A stretch of DNA of 64,000 nt from DASPJQ01 sp035299065 (GCA_035299065.1 DATGXI010000158.1:16585-80584), one strand, 5' to 3'. Shown: positions 8,911-16,870, numbered from the stretch's first letter. The notes: a model not told the origin generated them from the letters alone. Made by a program: numbers and translations.

Positions 8911-10670
8911 AATGCCGTGGGTTTGGAAGTGGATCCCGGATTTTTACCCAACGAAAGTACGTTCAGTAAATAGTTTGGTTTTTCGGGATAGGCATGCGGA
9001 TTTTTAAACCGGTTACTTATAATGACCTTGTTTTTTGGTGACATTAAAAACACGTACGGTTGTTCGTTGTATAAAATTTCCTGGAACTGATGGATAAGGT
9101 TGATATATGCAGTATCACTTGTTGTTTTATTGATGTTTGCAATTAAATTGTCAGTTTTAGCAGTACCAAAGCCACCAAAATTTTCACCGTGCATGCTCCA
9201 TGATTGGGTGCTAAAGAGCTGCGAAAAATCCTCGTGTGCGCTGCTGCCCAACCATGCGCCCAGTGAGGCATCAAAATCCTGGTTGTAGCAATCCTGGTAA
9301 AACTGGGCAAAATCGCGCGGTGCCAGATTCATTTCCACACCGGCCTTGTACATGCAATCTTTAATGAGCAGGCATATTTCCTTGTTTCCAGGCACTATAT
9401 CGGGAAATGTCAATGTAAAACTAAATTTTACTTTTTCACCACCAATGGTTTTGTCGCGAATATTGTCACCATCGGTATCGCGCCATCCCTGGCTTTCCAG
9501 CAAGGCTATGGCTTTATTGATGTCAAATGGAATGGGTTTTAGGTTGGGATCGTATCCTTTTTTTGAAGGATAAATACAGGTTGTCATACGTGTAGCCTGG
9601 CCTTTTGAAAATATTTTAATGATGTCGTCAACCGGCACCAGGTGAGCCATTGCCCTTCGTACTTCTTTGGTGGTGAAAAACGGTTTGTGTTTGTGCCCAT
9701 CAGGTTTTTGGTTCAAACATATATATGTATAGGCATACTGATCGGTAAATCTTGAAAAATAGTTTTTGTTGAAATAGGTGTGTTTTTGAAGTTTAAGCAG
9801 GCGTGTGGTGGTTATTTTATTGGTTACGTCAAGTTGATTGTTTCGAATGGCGTAAAAAAGCGAAGGCTCATCCATAATAACCTTAAAAATTATTTTTTGT
9901 GGTGAAGCCTGGTTCAACCATGCGGTATCGGTTTTGGCCCACCAGTTGTTTTTCTTTTCCAGGATCATGTAGCTATCGGCTTCCCATTTCGTTATTTTAT
10001 ACGGACCTAAACCTTCAAGGCTTTTCAATTGTGTAGAATGTTCTTTGTTGTTAAACGTTTCGGCCCATTTGACAAGCTGGGCATTGCCTGTAAAATTGGG
10101 CAAAAGAAAGTCACGCATGGTAAACGCATCGGTAACATTTGATGGATCCCATTTTGATTTTTGCAGCATAAAAATTTCTACAAAAATTTCGAGGTTGGCA
10201 CGGTTGAACCCATTGGTGTAAAACCAAAACGCCTTTGGATTGAGCGAATCTTTTTGAATGTTGTTGAATATGGGAACAAAAGTTGGTTTATAGGAAGGGT
10301 TATTTACCAATGGGCAAACCAGTATTTTCATCGAGAAAATGGCATCGTCAACGGTAAAGGGCGTTCCATCGTCCCATTTAACATCATCTCGTATTTCCAT
10401 GAACATGGAATTTCCATCAGGACTTACAACCGGCATTTTTGTGAGCAGGGCAGGTGTAAGTTGATTGGTGCGTATATCGCGTTCAAGCAATGAGCGTTGG
10501 GTAAGGTCAAAAAGCTGGGCGCGCAGGGCATCAACATCATTGGTAGGGTGGAGTCCTTTGGTTTTAAAAGGCATATGGACAATAACCGTGTTTTCGTGCA
10601 GGTTGCGTTTGTTGTTAACGCATGCAAAAAGCAGAAGCGAAGCAAATGCGATATGGATTTTGCGAGTGAT
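8907..10670 (-). CDS. oligopeptide ABC transporter substrate-binding lipoprotein (SBP_bac_5), apparent ATC start
   Basis: Periplasmic solute-binding protein that feeds the two downstream permeases. The first ATG in frame (10574) would yield a cytosolic protein, yet the frame stays open upstream to a TAA at 10683-10685 and encodes a good lipoprotein signal, TRKIHIAFASLLLFAC, with the lipobox Cys at 10620-10622. No ATG, GTG or TTG exists in that stretch; the best placed codon is ATC at 10668-10670, giving 587 residues. Family features include VVSPDGNSMFMEIRDDVKWDDGTPFTVDDAIFS split around the WxDGxPxTAxD-type motif. Either a rare AUC start or a sequence error (ATG read as ATC) is needed. The gene body is secure; the start is inferred. 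Confidence 0.85.
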   Translation of the reverse strand: MTRKIHIAFASLLLFACVNNKRNLHENTVIVHMPFKTKGLHPTNDVDALRAQLFDLTQRSLLERDIRTNQLTPALLTKMPVVSPDGNSMFMEIRDDVKWDDGTPFTVDDAIFSMKILVCPLVNNPSYKPTFVPIFNNIQKDSLNPKAFWFYTNGFNRANLEIFVEIFMLQKSKWDPSNVTDAFTMRDFLLPNFTGNAQLVKWAETFNNKEHSTQLKSLEGLGPYKITKWEADSYMILEKKNNWWAKTDTAWLNQASPQKIIFKVIMDEPSLFYAIRNNQLDVTNKITTTRLLKLQKHTYFNKNYFSRFTDQYAYTYICLNQKPDGHKHKPFFTTKEVRRAMAHLVPVDDIIKIFSKGQATRMTTCIYPSKKGYDPNLKPIPFDINKAIALLESQGWRDTDGDNIRDKTIGGEKVKFSFTLTFPDIVPGNKEICLLIKDCMYKAGVEMNLAPRDFAQFYQDCYNQDFDASLGAWLGSSAHEDFSQLFSTQSWSMHGENFGGFGTAKTDNLIANINKTTSDTAYINLIHQFQEILYNEQPYVFLMSPKNKVIISNRFKNPHAYPEKPNYLLNVLSLGKNPGSTSKPTAL

Positions 10671-10781
10671 GGCTAAGGCTTTTTACTAAGGTAATGAAAT
10701 ATGTTTTGAGGTGAGTTACTGGCAGGTAAGGTATTTACATACAGTGGAGTTTGTTAAGGATTAATATAAATGTGAAAAACA

Positions 10782-10812
10782 TTTTGTCATAATGGTCTAA
10801 TTGTTAATTTTG
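10782..10812 (+). promoter_or_regulatory. Bacteroidota-type promoter of tRNA-Ser
   Basis: A -7 element TAATTTTG (10805-10812, matching TAnnTTTG) is preceded 18 bp upstream by a -33 element TTTTG (10782-10786). The predicted start of transcription is about 10817, twelve bases before the tRNA. Confidence 0.65.
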
Positions 10813-10828
10813 CCGCTAGCCAATACAA

Positions 10829-10918
<90 letters not shown>

Positions 10919-10944
10919 AAACACTAACACACAAGGAGGAGTAT

Positions 10945-11301
10945 ATGTTTGATTTTGAGAAACTTGAGGTCTATCAGATCTGTAAGACGCAAAACGTTGA
11001 AGTTTTGCGCTACATCAACGGGAATTCCACCATTGATCCCTTTTTAAGAGAAACCTGGAAAATCACCAGCATTAACATTGTAAAAAACATGGTTGAAGGC
11101 GTTAGCCGGATACCAAAAAGTGAGAAAAAGGAGTTTATTACAGCTTCGCGAGGCTTTGTTTTTGAGTGTGTTGCAATGATTAACCTGATAGTGGAACTTC
11201 ATCCGGAAGAGAAAAACAAGATGGAGGAGTTTTATGGTCGTTATGAGTCCCTTTCGAAAATGTTATTGGGGATGATACGTTCATTTGAAATTAATCATTA
11301 A
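10945..11301 (+). CDS. four helix bundle protein (S23/IVP-like)
   Basis: 118 residues starting MFDFEKLEVYQICKTQ. Strong Shine-Dalgarno AAGGAGGA lies just upstream of the ATG at 10945, unusual for this phylum, and fixes the start; an in-frame extension would run back into the tRNA. Members of this family are all-helical bundles first found in 23S rRNA intervening sequences and are frequent free-standing genes in Bacteroidota. Helices are predicted around 8-25, 35-55 (LRETWKITSINIVKNMVEGVS), 60-90 and 92-115. Molecular role unknown. The gene lies between two tRNA genes and may be co-transcribed with them. Confidence 0.85.
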   Translation: MFDFEKLEVYQICKTQNVEVLRYINGNSTIDPFLRETWKITSINIVKNMVEGVSRIPKSEKKEFITASRGFVFECVAMINLIVELHPEEKNKMEEFYGRYESLSKMLLGMIRSFEINH

Positions 11302-11367
11302 TTTCGCAGCCCGTTCAAGGCAGGCATTGTTGTGGAGCGGGTCAAAAATTGTTCTTATAGTATTGTT

Positions 11368-11441
11368 CGGGGTGTAGCGTAGCCCGGTATCGCGCCACGT
11401 TTGGGACGTGGAGGCCGTCAGTTCGAATCTGGCCACCCCGA
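11368..11441 (+). tRNA. tRNA-Pro (anticodon TGG)
   Basis: 74 nt. Acceptor arms CGGGGTG and CACCCCG pair, anticodon stem CCACG/CGTGG encloses loop TTTGGGA (anticodon TGG, reads CCA and probably other CCN), and the T arm contains GTTCGAATC. Discriminator base A at 11441; CCA is not encoded. A strong terminator-like hairpin follows 11 bases later. Confidence 0.96.
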
Positions 11442-11452
11442 CAAATCATTTA

Positions 11453-11484
11453 AACCCCTGATGCGATAGCATCAGGGGTTTTTT
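11453..11484 (+). terminator. intrinsic terminator after tRNA-Pro
   Basis: Perfect 12-bp stem AACCCCTGATGC (11453-11464) / GCATCAGGGGTT (11469-11480), GATA tetraloop, then TTTTTT (11479-11484). It is the left hairpin of the larger palindrome. Confidence 0.85.
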
Positions 11485-11533
11485 ATTGACCCAAACCCGT
11501 AGAAAGCTTGCTTTCTTAAGGGTTTGGGTCAAT

Positions 11534-11559
11534 AAAAAACGGAGACGCGAAAGCGTATC
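11534..11559 (-). terminator. mirror-image terminator-like hairpin on the minus strand
   Basis: Read on minus, GATACGC-TTTC-GCGTCTC (11559-11542, one mismatch) is followed two bases later by TTTTTT (11539-11534). It is the right-hand counterpart of the tRNA-Pro terminator. No minus-strand gene lies just upstream of it, so it may be there only as part of the palindrome. Confidence 0.45.
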
Positions 11560-11688
11560 GAGGTTTAAATGATTTGAATCCCCACTCACTCCAGATCAGC
11601 GCATCTAATTTTTTCTGGAAAGCTTAGGTTCAGTAAAACAAGAAAACTGTCGCTTAAAGATAAAAGCGTTTAACTATACTACTGATAC

Positions 11689-12156
11689 TTGAATAATAAA
11701 GCCCCAATACATTTTAAAATAGCGTTGCTTGAACACGAGCAGCCTGAACAGCTTTCATACAATTCGTTTGGATATATAACCGTACAGGGTGATGGCTGGA
11801 CGGTACCTGCCAGTATGCCGAATCCAAAGATGTACATGATGATTCTGGAATCAGTTGCCGATCTCATGCATAAACTGATTGTATTTTACTCGGAAAAACG
11901 TCAGAGTATGGATTTTGATGCTTTGAATTCGCGGTTTTATATTTACCTGAAGCGTAAAAATAAAACCACGGTTGAATGGAACATAAACGGTGAAAAAAAA
12001 CTAACACTAAGTTTAACCGATACGATGGTGATTTTGAAAACAGGCATCGAAAATTTTGAAAGTACATTTGTCAGGCATATGGATCATAGTAATCCCGGTT
12101 ACGGTGATTTTATGCAAACGTTTGAGCATTTTAAGATGGCGTTCAACATTGCATAA
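11689..12156 (+). CDS. hypothetical protein, TTG start
   Basis: 155 residues, not recognised. The only start that gives a full protein is TTG at 11689, because a TGA stands two codons upstream (11683-11685) and the next ATG is about 42 codons in. No signal peptide or transmembrane segment. Visible traits: a beta-rich N-terminal third (SYNSFGYITVQGDGWTVPASMP), a helix with MMILESVADLMHKLIVFY, and a C-terminal helix HFKMAFNI. Together with the pirin gene that follows 42 bp later it may form a unit, although pirin has its own -7 element. Function unknown. Confidence 0.65.
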   Translation: MNNKAPIHFKIALLEHEQPEQLSYNSFGYITVQGDGWTVPASMPNPKMYMMILESVADLMHKLIVFYSEKRQSMDFDALNSRFYIYLKRKNKTTVEWNINGEKKLTLSLTDTMVILKTGIENFESTFVRHMDHSNPGYGDFMQTFEHFKMAFNIA

Positions 12157-12178
12157 CAGTTTTGCAAATAATTTCTAC

Positions 12179-12186
12179 TATATTTG
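12179..12186 (+). promoter_or_regulatory. -7 promoter element of the pirin gene
   Basis: TATATTTG (12179-12186) matches TAnnTTTG and sits 13 bp before the pirin ATG at 12199. An upstream TTTTG at 12160-12164 is only 14 bp away, shorter than usual, so the -33 is uncertain. Confidence 0.45.
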
Positions 12187-12198
12187 ATTCGTAAATTT

Positions 12199-13077
12199 AT
12201 GTCAAACATTTCGCTCATTATTGAAGAACGCGCTGCCAGTATTGGCAATTTTATGGTTGGCCGTTTATTGCCCTTTCGTCAAAAACGTGCAGTAGGCCCT
12301 TTTGTTTTTATTGATCATATGGGCCCCGTGCATTTAAGCGATCACGAAAATTTTGATGTGGGGCCACATCCGCACATTGGTCTTTCAACGCTTACTTATT
12401 TATTTGAAGGAGCCATTATGCACCGTGACAGCATAGGATCGGTTACTGAAATACAGCCAGGTGCGGTTAATTGGATGACAGCTGGAAAAGGTGTTGTGCA
12501 CTCAGAGCGCACACCTGAGCGTTTAAGAAAATCAGACAAACAATTGCACGGTTTGCAAATTTGGGTGGCCTTACCAAAGCACCTGGAGGAAATGGAGCCG
12601 GCATTTGCACACATTGAAGCCAACGAAATTCCGCAATGGGAACAAAATGGCGTACGCATAAAATTAATTGCTGGCGAAGTAATGCAACGGAAGTCGCCTG
12701 TGCCGGTTTACAGCCCATTGTATTTTTTGGAATTGAAAAGTGAAAAACGGCAAGAGGTTGATTTAGGCCATGAGCTATTTGGCGAAAGTGCTTTATATAT
12801 ACTGGAAGGCGAAATAAAAAGTGAAGGTCATACCTATGGCCCAAAACAAATTTTAATTGCCAGCAACAGCAGCCTTTGTTCATTTGAAATGAATGAAAAT
12901 ACAACAGTGTATATTTTTGGTGGCGAAGCTTTTCCCGAAGAACGGTTTATAAACTGGAATTTTGTATCGTCAAGCAAAGAACGGTTGGAGCAAGCCCGGC
13001 AGGATTGGATGGCACAACGTTTTCCAAAAATTGAGGGTGAAACAGGATTTGTACCGTATCCACAACCAAAGCAATAA
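12199..13077 (+). CDS. pirin family protein
   Basis: Bicupin of 292 residues from the ATG at 12199; an apparent longer frame uses a TTG inside the promoter. Metal ligands are preserved at nearly the same numbers as human pirin: His57 and His59 in GPHPHIGLSTLTYLFEG, His101 and Glu103 in GVVHSERTP. Bacterial pirins are iron-binding and some have quercetin 2,3-dioxygenase activity or bind partners such as pyruvate dehydrogenase; which applies here is not visible. The GNAT gene starts 8 bp downstream, suggesting co-transcription. Confidence 0.93.
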   Translation: MSNISLIIEERAASIGNFMVGRLLPFRQKRAVGPFVFIDHMGPVHLSDHENFDVGPHPHIGLSTLTYLFEGAIMHRDSIGSVTEIQPGAVNWMTAGKGVVHSERTPERLRKSDKQLHGLQIWVALPKHLEEMEPAFAHIEANEIPQWEQNGVRIKLIAGEVMQRKSPVPVYSPLYFLELKSEKRQEVDLGHELFGESALYILEGEIKSEGHTYGPKQILIASNSSLCSFEMNENTTVYIFGGEAFPEERFINWNFVSSSKERLEQARQDWMAQRFPKIEGETGFVPYPQPKQ

Positions 13078-13085
13078 AATGTACT

Positions 13086-13367
13086 ATGGAAATAAAGCAT
13101 GAAATTATTGGCAGCAAGGGTTCCTTTATGGCAATTGTTGACGGAAAACACGCGGGTTTAATGACCTACTCAAAAGCCGGTGATGATAAAATAATTATTG
13201 ATCACACCGAAGTGGATCCTGTTTATAAAGGTCAAAACATAGGTAAACAGTTGGTAATGGCCGCTGTTGAAATGGCACGTATTCAAAAAATAAAAATTAT
13301 GCCGCTTTGTCCTTTTGCAAAAAGTGTATTTGACAGAACTGCTGAACTTAAAGACGTTTTGTGGTGA
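13086..13367 (+). CDS. small GNAT-type N-acetyltransferase (YjdJ-like)
   Basis: 93 residues, the size of the minimal Gcn5-related fold (PF14542-like). The acetyl-CoA loop segment VDPVYKGQNIGKQLVMAAVEMAR is present around residues 42-64, followed by the CPFAKSVFDR stretch typical of this subgroup (usually CPFVxxyl). Substrate unknown. Starts 8 bp after the pirin stop. Confidence 0.85.
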   Translation: MEIKHEIIGSKGSFMAIVDGKHAGLMTYSKAGDDKIIIDHTEVDPVYKGQNIGKQLVMAAVEMARIQKIKIMPLCPFAKSVFDRTAELKDVLW

Positions 13368-13566
13368 TTTTTTCATGAAAGTTTTTGTGCAATATTGAAA
13401 TGGTTATTGTGTAACCTTTGTTTAAAACCGTTTCCATTTTCGAGAAATACTTCCTGCATTGGCAGGTTTGTTTGTTTTGTTTTTTCTGAACCCGCTTCAT
13501 AGCCAGTTAGTTCAGGTGTTAGTGTGATATGGTATGTTTTTTCGAAAACAAACTACAAAAAGAGGT

Positions 13567-13860
13567 ATGAAAATTTTGATGCACATAACGGTTTTTTTGG
13601 TTTTGTTAACCGCTATGCAAATTTCAGCTAAACCGGGTGCAAGATTTGAAGCAAAGGAAATAACACAAGAGGTACTTGTGTTATACGAAGACCTTCCTTT
13701 ACCTGTTCAAAAAGTACTGAAACAGGATCCGTACAAACACTGGAAATTTAAAGAAGCCTTTAGGGTGCAATATGAAAAAATGATTTATAAAATTACCCTT
13801 GTACGAGGCACGAAAACAAAAACGCTTTTACTTGATGAGAACGGTAGCCATACAGGGTAA
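13567..13860 (+). CDS. small secreted hypothetical protein
   Basis: 97 residues from the ATG at 13567, preceded by AAAAAGAGG; an ATG 33 bp upstream would put charged residues before the signal and is disfavoured. N-terminal signal peptide MKILMHITVFLVLLTAMQISA then a mature part of about 75 residues with a PVQKVLKQDPYKHWKFKEAFRVQ segment, reminiscent of the small periplasmic proteins of Bacteroidota with a PepSY-like fold, though that is a guess. It overlaps the topoisomerase start by 26 bases in another frame. Confidence 0.65.
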   Translation: MKILMHITVFLVLLTAMQISAKPGARFEAKEITQEVLVLYEDLPLPVQKVLKQDPYKHWKFKEAFRVQYEKMIYKITLVRGTKTKTLLLDENGSHTG

Positions 13861-14941
13861 TTCAACCAGGGTAATTGAAATTTCACCCACGAAGCTAAAA
13901 GCTGTTGTTGCCAACCCCGTAAAAAGTGCCGAAATTGTTAACCTTGTTTATGTTAAGGATGGAGCTGAGGGAATAACCCGTACCAGGCGCGGAAAATCAT
14001 TTACTTACCATTATCGTGGAAAGAAAATAACCGATAAAAAAATTATTGAACGCATTCGAAAACTGGTGCTGCCTCCGGCATGGAAAAAGGTATGGATTTG
14101 TGCAAATGAAAATGGTCACTTACAGGCCACAGGTTACGATGCGCTTAACCGTAAGCAATATAAATACCATGCATTATGGAATAGTTTACGTAACCAAACA
14201 AAGTATTCACGTTTGCAGGATTTTGGAAAAACAGTTCCCTTAATACGCAAGCAACTGAATGCGCACCTGGCGTTGCCGGGTTTACCACAGGAAAAAGTAC
14301 TGGCAGCTGTTGTAAGTTTGATGGAGTTAACCAGCATACGGGTTGGTAATAATTATTACGAAAAACTCTATGGTTCATTTGGTTTAACTACCCTGAAAGA
14401 CCAGCATGTGAAAATTCGTGGGGCAGGCATGCAGTTTGCGTTTAAAGGTAAAAAAGGAGTAATGCATAGCATAAGTTTGCGCAACAAACGGCTGGCAGCT
14501 GTGGTGAAAAAGTGCAGAGACATTCCGGGAAAGGAACTGTTCCAGTACAAAGATGAAACTGGCGTTTACAGGACTGTTGATTCAGGTATGGTTAACAATT
14601 ACATTAAGACAATATGCGGACAGGACTTTACGGCTAAAGATTTCAGAACATGGTCGGGAAGTGTAAACGCGCTTGCTGCATTTATGGAATTGGGGCCGAG
14701 TAAAACGGTAACAGGAAGGCGTAAAAATGTTGTAACCGCGCTTGACATGGTTTCACAGCAACTGGGAAATACGCGCACGGTTTGTAAGAAGTATTATGTA
14801 CACCCCACTGTGATTACATTGTATGAAAATGAAAAATTGGATACGTATTTAAAAACCCGCGAAATAAAGGTTGGTAAAAATTACAAGGGACTTACAGGTG
14901 AAGAAAAGTTGCTGATGAAGATACTTGAAAAAAACATGTAG
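13835..14941 (+). CDS. DNA topoisomerase IB (poxvirus-like)
   Basis: 368 residues from the ATG at 13835. Relaxes supercoils via a 3'-phosphotyrosine intermediate. Conserved blocks: LPPAWKKVWIC and GHLQATGYDALNRKQYKYH (N-terminal clamp), ELTSIRVGNNYYEKLYGSFGLTTL (catalytic Arg in IRVGN), the beta-hairpin Lys in FKGKKGVMHS, DFRTWSGSVNA, and the nucleophile Tyr321 in CKKYYVHP. All five expected catalytic positions look present. The start lies inside the previous gene by 26 bases; the first ~35 residues (AIQGNSTRVIEISPTKLKAVV) are not obviously conserved, so a slightly later start is possible. The stop is one base from that of the convergent regulator gene. Confidence 0.93.
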   Translation: MRTVAIQGNSTRVIEISPTKLKAVVANPVKSAEIVNLVYVKDGAEGITRTRRGKSFTYHYRGKKITDKKIIERIRKLVLPPAWKKVWICANENGHLQATGYDALNRKQYKYHALWNSLRNQTKYSRLQDFGKTVPLIRKQLNAHLALPGLPQEKVLAAVVSLMELTSIRVGNNYYEKLYGSFGLTTLKDQHVKIRGAGMQFAFKGKKGVMHSISLRNKRLAAVVKKCRDIPGKELFQYKDETGVYRTVDSGMVNNYIKTICGQDFTAKDFRTWSGSVNALAAFMELGPSKTVTGRRKNVVTALDMVSQQLGNTRTVCKKYYVHPTVITLYENEKLDTYLKTREIKVGKNYKGLTGEEKLLMKILEKNM

Positions 14942-14942
14942 C

Positions 14943-15938
14943 TTAAATCAACTCCTCGCGTGGTTCAAGTTCAATTTTGTTATACTTGTTGCGGTACTCA
15001 ATGGGTGTTAAGCCTGTTGTTTTCCTGAACAAATCTCTGAAGGCCTTGGTGTCGGTATACCCAACTCCAAACATGACCTCGGTTACATTTTTACGGCTTG
15101 TTTCAAGTGAACGTTTGGCTGATTCAATTTTTACACGTTGAATGTATTCCAGTACCGAGTTACTGGTTGCTAATTTAAACCTGCGTTCAAAACTCCTGCG
15201 GCCTATGGCAACAAGTTGGGCCAGTTGGTCAATGGTAATTTTTTCATCAATGTGTTTTTCAATATAGTCCTGTGTTTTTTTTATTTCATTGTCATTGTGA
15301 TTGCGCTGGCCCTGGAACATCATGAACTTGTTTTGGCTGTTGCGGTCAATGTCAACCTGAAAAAATTTGGAAGCAAGAATGGCGGTTTCACGCGAGGTAT
15401 ATTTTTCAAGTATGTGAAGCAAAAGGCTCCAGTAGGCATTGGCACCTCCACTGGAATAAACTCCGTTTTCTTCACTAATAATACTGCCGTCAACAAGATC
15501 AACTTCAGGAAACATTTGACGAAAATCGTTTGCTGACAACCAATGTGTGGAACATTTTTTGCCGTTTAGCAGGCCGGTGGCAGCCAGTAAAAAAGCACCA
15601 ATGCACAGGGATGCTACCTCGGCACCTTTTTTATGTTGTTCAATGATCCAGGGTATATATTTTTTGTTTCTTTCAATGGCATTGTTCAGGTCACCGCTTA
15701 TGGCGGGAATGAAAATAAGGTCGGTTTTTTTTACCTCGTCAAGCGTTTTATCGGGATGTACGGTTACCAAATCATTCATGAGTTTTACCTGCTTTTTATG
15801 GCCAACCAGCTCAACCTTAAACATGGGCTTTTTACCCGCTGAAATAAGAAATTGATTGGCAGCGGTAAACATGTAGCGCGGATCGGCAATGGCCTCCATA
15901 ATGGCTGTTTCAGGAACAAGAATAGAAATTGTTTTCAT
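14943..15938 (-). CDS. GlxA-type transcriptional regulator (DJ-1/PfpI + AraC)
   Basis: 331 residues. Residues 1-180 form a DJ-1/PfpI-like amidase-related domain with the nucleophile-elbow region VASLCIGAFLLAATGLL (Cys present), and residues about 215-320 an AraC DNA-binding domain (KITIDQLAQLVAIGRRSFERRFK, then VTEVMFGVGYTDTKAFRDLFRKTTGLTPIEYR). Such regulators are cytosolic and respond to unknown small metabolites. It is divergent from the SRPBCC-VOC cluster across a 382-bp intergenic region, so regulation of that cluster is a fair guess. Confidence 0.92.
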   Translation of the reverse strand: MKTISILVPETAIMEAIADPRYMFTAANQFLISAGKKPMFKVELVGHKKQVKLMNDLVTVHPDKTLDEVKKTDLIFIPAISGDLNNAIERNKKYIPWIIEQHKKGAEVASLCIGAFLLAATGLLNGKKCSTHWLSANDFRQMFPEVDLVDGSIISEENGVYSSGGANAYWSLLLHILEKYTSRETAILASKFFQVDIDRNSQNKFMMFQGQRNHNDNEIKKTQDYIEKHIDEKITIDQLAQLVAIGRRSFERRFKLATSNSVLEYIQRVKIESAKRSLETSRKNVTEVMFGVGYTDTKAFRDLFRKTTGLTPIEYRNKYNKIELEPREELI

Positions 15939-16195
15939 GTGGCTAGGTAGTTATAGTTCATTGTTGCAAACGAGTGAATATTATATTAAAATTAGTGAGC
16001 GTGTTTTGGTGTTTGTTACAAAAAAGCTGAATTAAGGATGGTAAAGGTATAAAATTAGTTTGTCACAATCAACCCCTTGGGTTGACGTTTTTACCGCCCA
16101 TGGGTTTGAGCCGTAAGGTGGATATTTGTGAAACAGATATGAGATGTGGTAAGGGCCTTAGAACACGATATGGTTTTAGAAGAACGGAGCAACCA

Positions 16196-16290
16196 CGCCC
16201 CGGATAGAGCCAAATAGCCCGCAGTTGCAAAACTCTCTTTTTTACTGGAGAATTTAGGCGAGGACTATAGGCGATAGCCGGATTAGGCGC
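16196..16290 (+). ncRNA. structured RNA candidate (Flavo-1-like) upstream of SRPBCC gene
   Basis: The 382-bp gap 15939-16320 contains no ORF. Its 3' part can fold: outer CGCC (16196-16199) with GGCG (16286-16289), a repeated CCGGAT/AGCCGGAT internal loop, then GCC..TAG with CTA..GGC, and a terminal AACTCTC/GAGAATT hairpin with a T-rich loop. The CCCCGGATAGAG ... GATAGCCGGATTAGGCGC layout is what I recall of the Bacteroidota Flavo-1 RNA family, commonly seen upstream of coding genes; this is from memory and unverified. The rest of the gap shows nothing definite. It ends 30 bp before the SRPBCC ATG. Confidence 0.4.
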
Positions 16291-16320
16291 ATAAAAGTAT
16301 TAACTTTAAAACAACTAATT

Positions 16321-16746
16321 ATGGAAACGATGGAAAAAACAATTGTAACAATTGAAGCAACGGTAAATGCACCGGTTGAAAAAGTATGGACCAGTTGGAA
16401 TGGCCCTGAACACATTACAAAATGGAATGCTGCACACGAGAGCTGGCATTGCCCAAAAGCTGAGGTTGATTTACGTGTAGGTGGTGCATTTACATCACGC
16501 ATGGAAGCAAAGGACGGAAGTTTTGGTTTTGATTTTGGTGGCATTTATGATGTGGTTGAAACCAATAAACGCATTGCCTATACAATGGGTGATGGGCGTA
16601 AAGTAAATGTTGATTTTAAACGCGATGGCGAAAAAACGCACATTGTTTCAAATTTTGAAGCCGAAACTGAAAATCCGGTTGAAATGCAGAAAGGCGGATG
16701 GCAGGCTATACTGGATAATTTTAAACAGTATACTGAGAAATTATAG
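16321..16746 (+). CDS. SRPBCC/AHSA1 domain protein
   Basis: 141 residues, a full START-like helix-grip fold of the activator-of-Hsp90-ATPase type. Motifs: TIEATVNAPVEKVWTSWNGPEHITKWNAA at the N-terminus, RVGGAFTSRMEAKDGS in the middle, and the closing helix GGWQAILDNFKQYTEKL. These proteins bind hydrophobic ligands in a central cavity; ligand unknown. It heads a run with two VOC-fold genes, a combination often found together in Bacteroidota. Confidence 0.92.
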   Translation: METMEKTIVTIEATVNAPVEKVWTSWNGPEHITKWNAAHESWHCPKAEVDLRVGGAFTSRMEAKDGSFGFDFGGIYDVVETNKRIAYTMGDGRKVNVDFKRDGEKTHIVSNFEAETENPVEMQKGGWQAILDNFKQYTEKL

Positions 16747-16870
16747 TTCGTTTTTTGTTGTGGGCTCTCAGCTGCAAGTGACGGCCTGAACCGAAAAAGT
16801 TTAATGAACAGCAAGGTAAATGCCTTGTTCATCACGAAGAACAATTAGTATGAATAATAAAAAGTAAAGA

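Larger units (their letters stand above)
11442..11576. repeat. 135-bp nested palindrome with three hairpin arms
   Basis: Two 57-bp half-units in inverted orientation: 11442-11498 on plus and 11576-11520 on minus, joined by a 21-bp centre. Each half is a 15-bp outer arm (CAAATCATTTAAACC), a 22-bp hairpin, and a 20-bp inner arm that starts TTTTTTATTGACCC. Outer and inner arms are perfect inverted repeats. The two 22-bp hairpins differ in sequence but both fold: GATGC-GATA-GCATC on the left, GACGC-GAAA-GCGT on the right as written on plus. The centre also pairs (AGAAAG/CTTTCT). As DNA or RNA it can form a cross with three arms. Confidence 0.85.

Noticed and set aside
10424..10645. Separate small minus-strand gene upstream of the transporter
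   Set aside because: It starts with TTG and is out of frame with the lipoprotein signal, which belongs to the substrate-binding protein.
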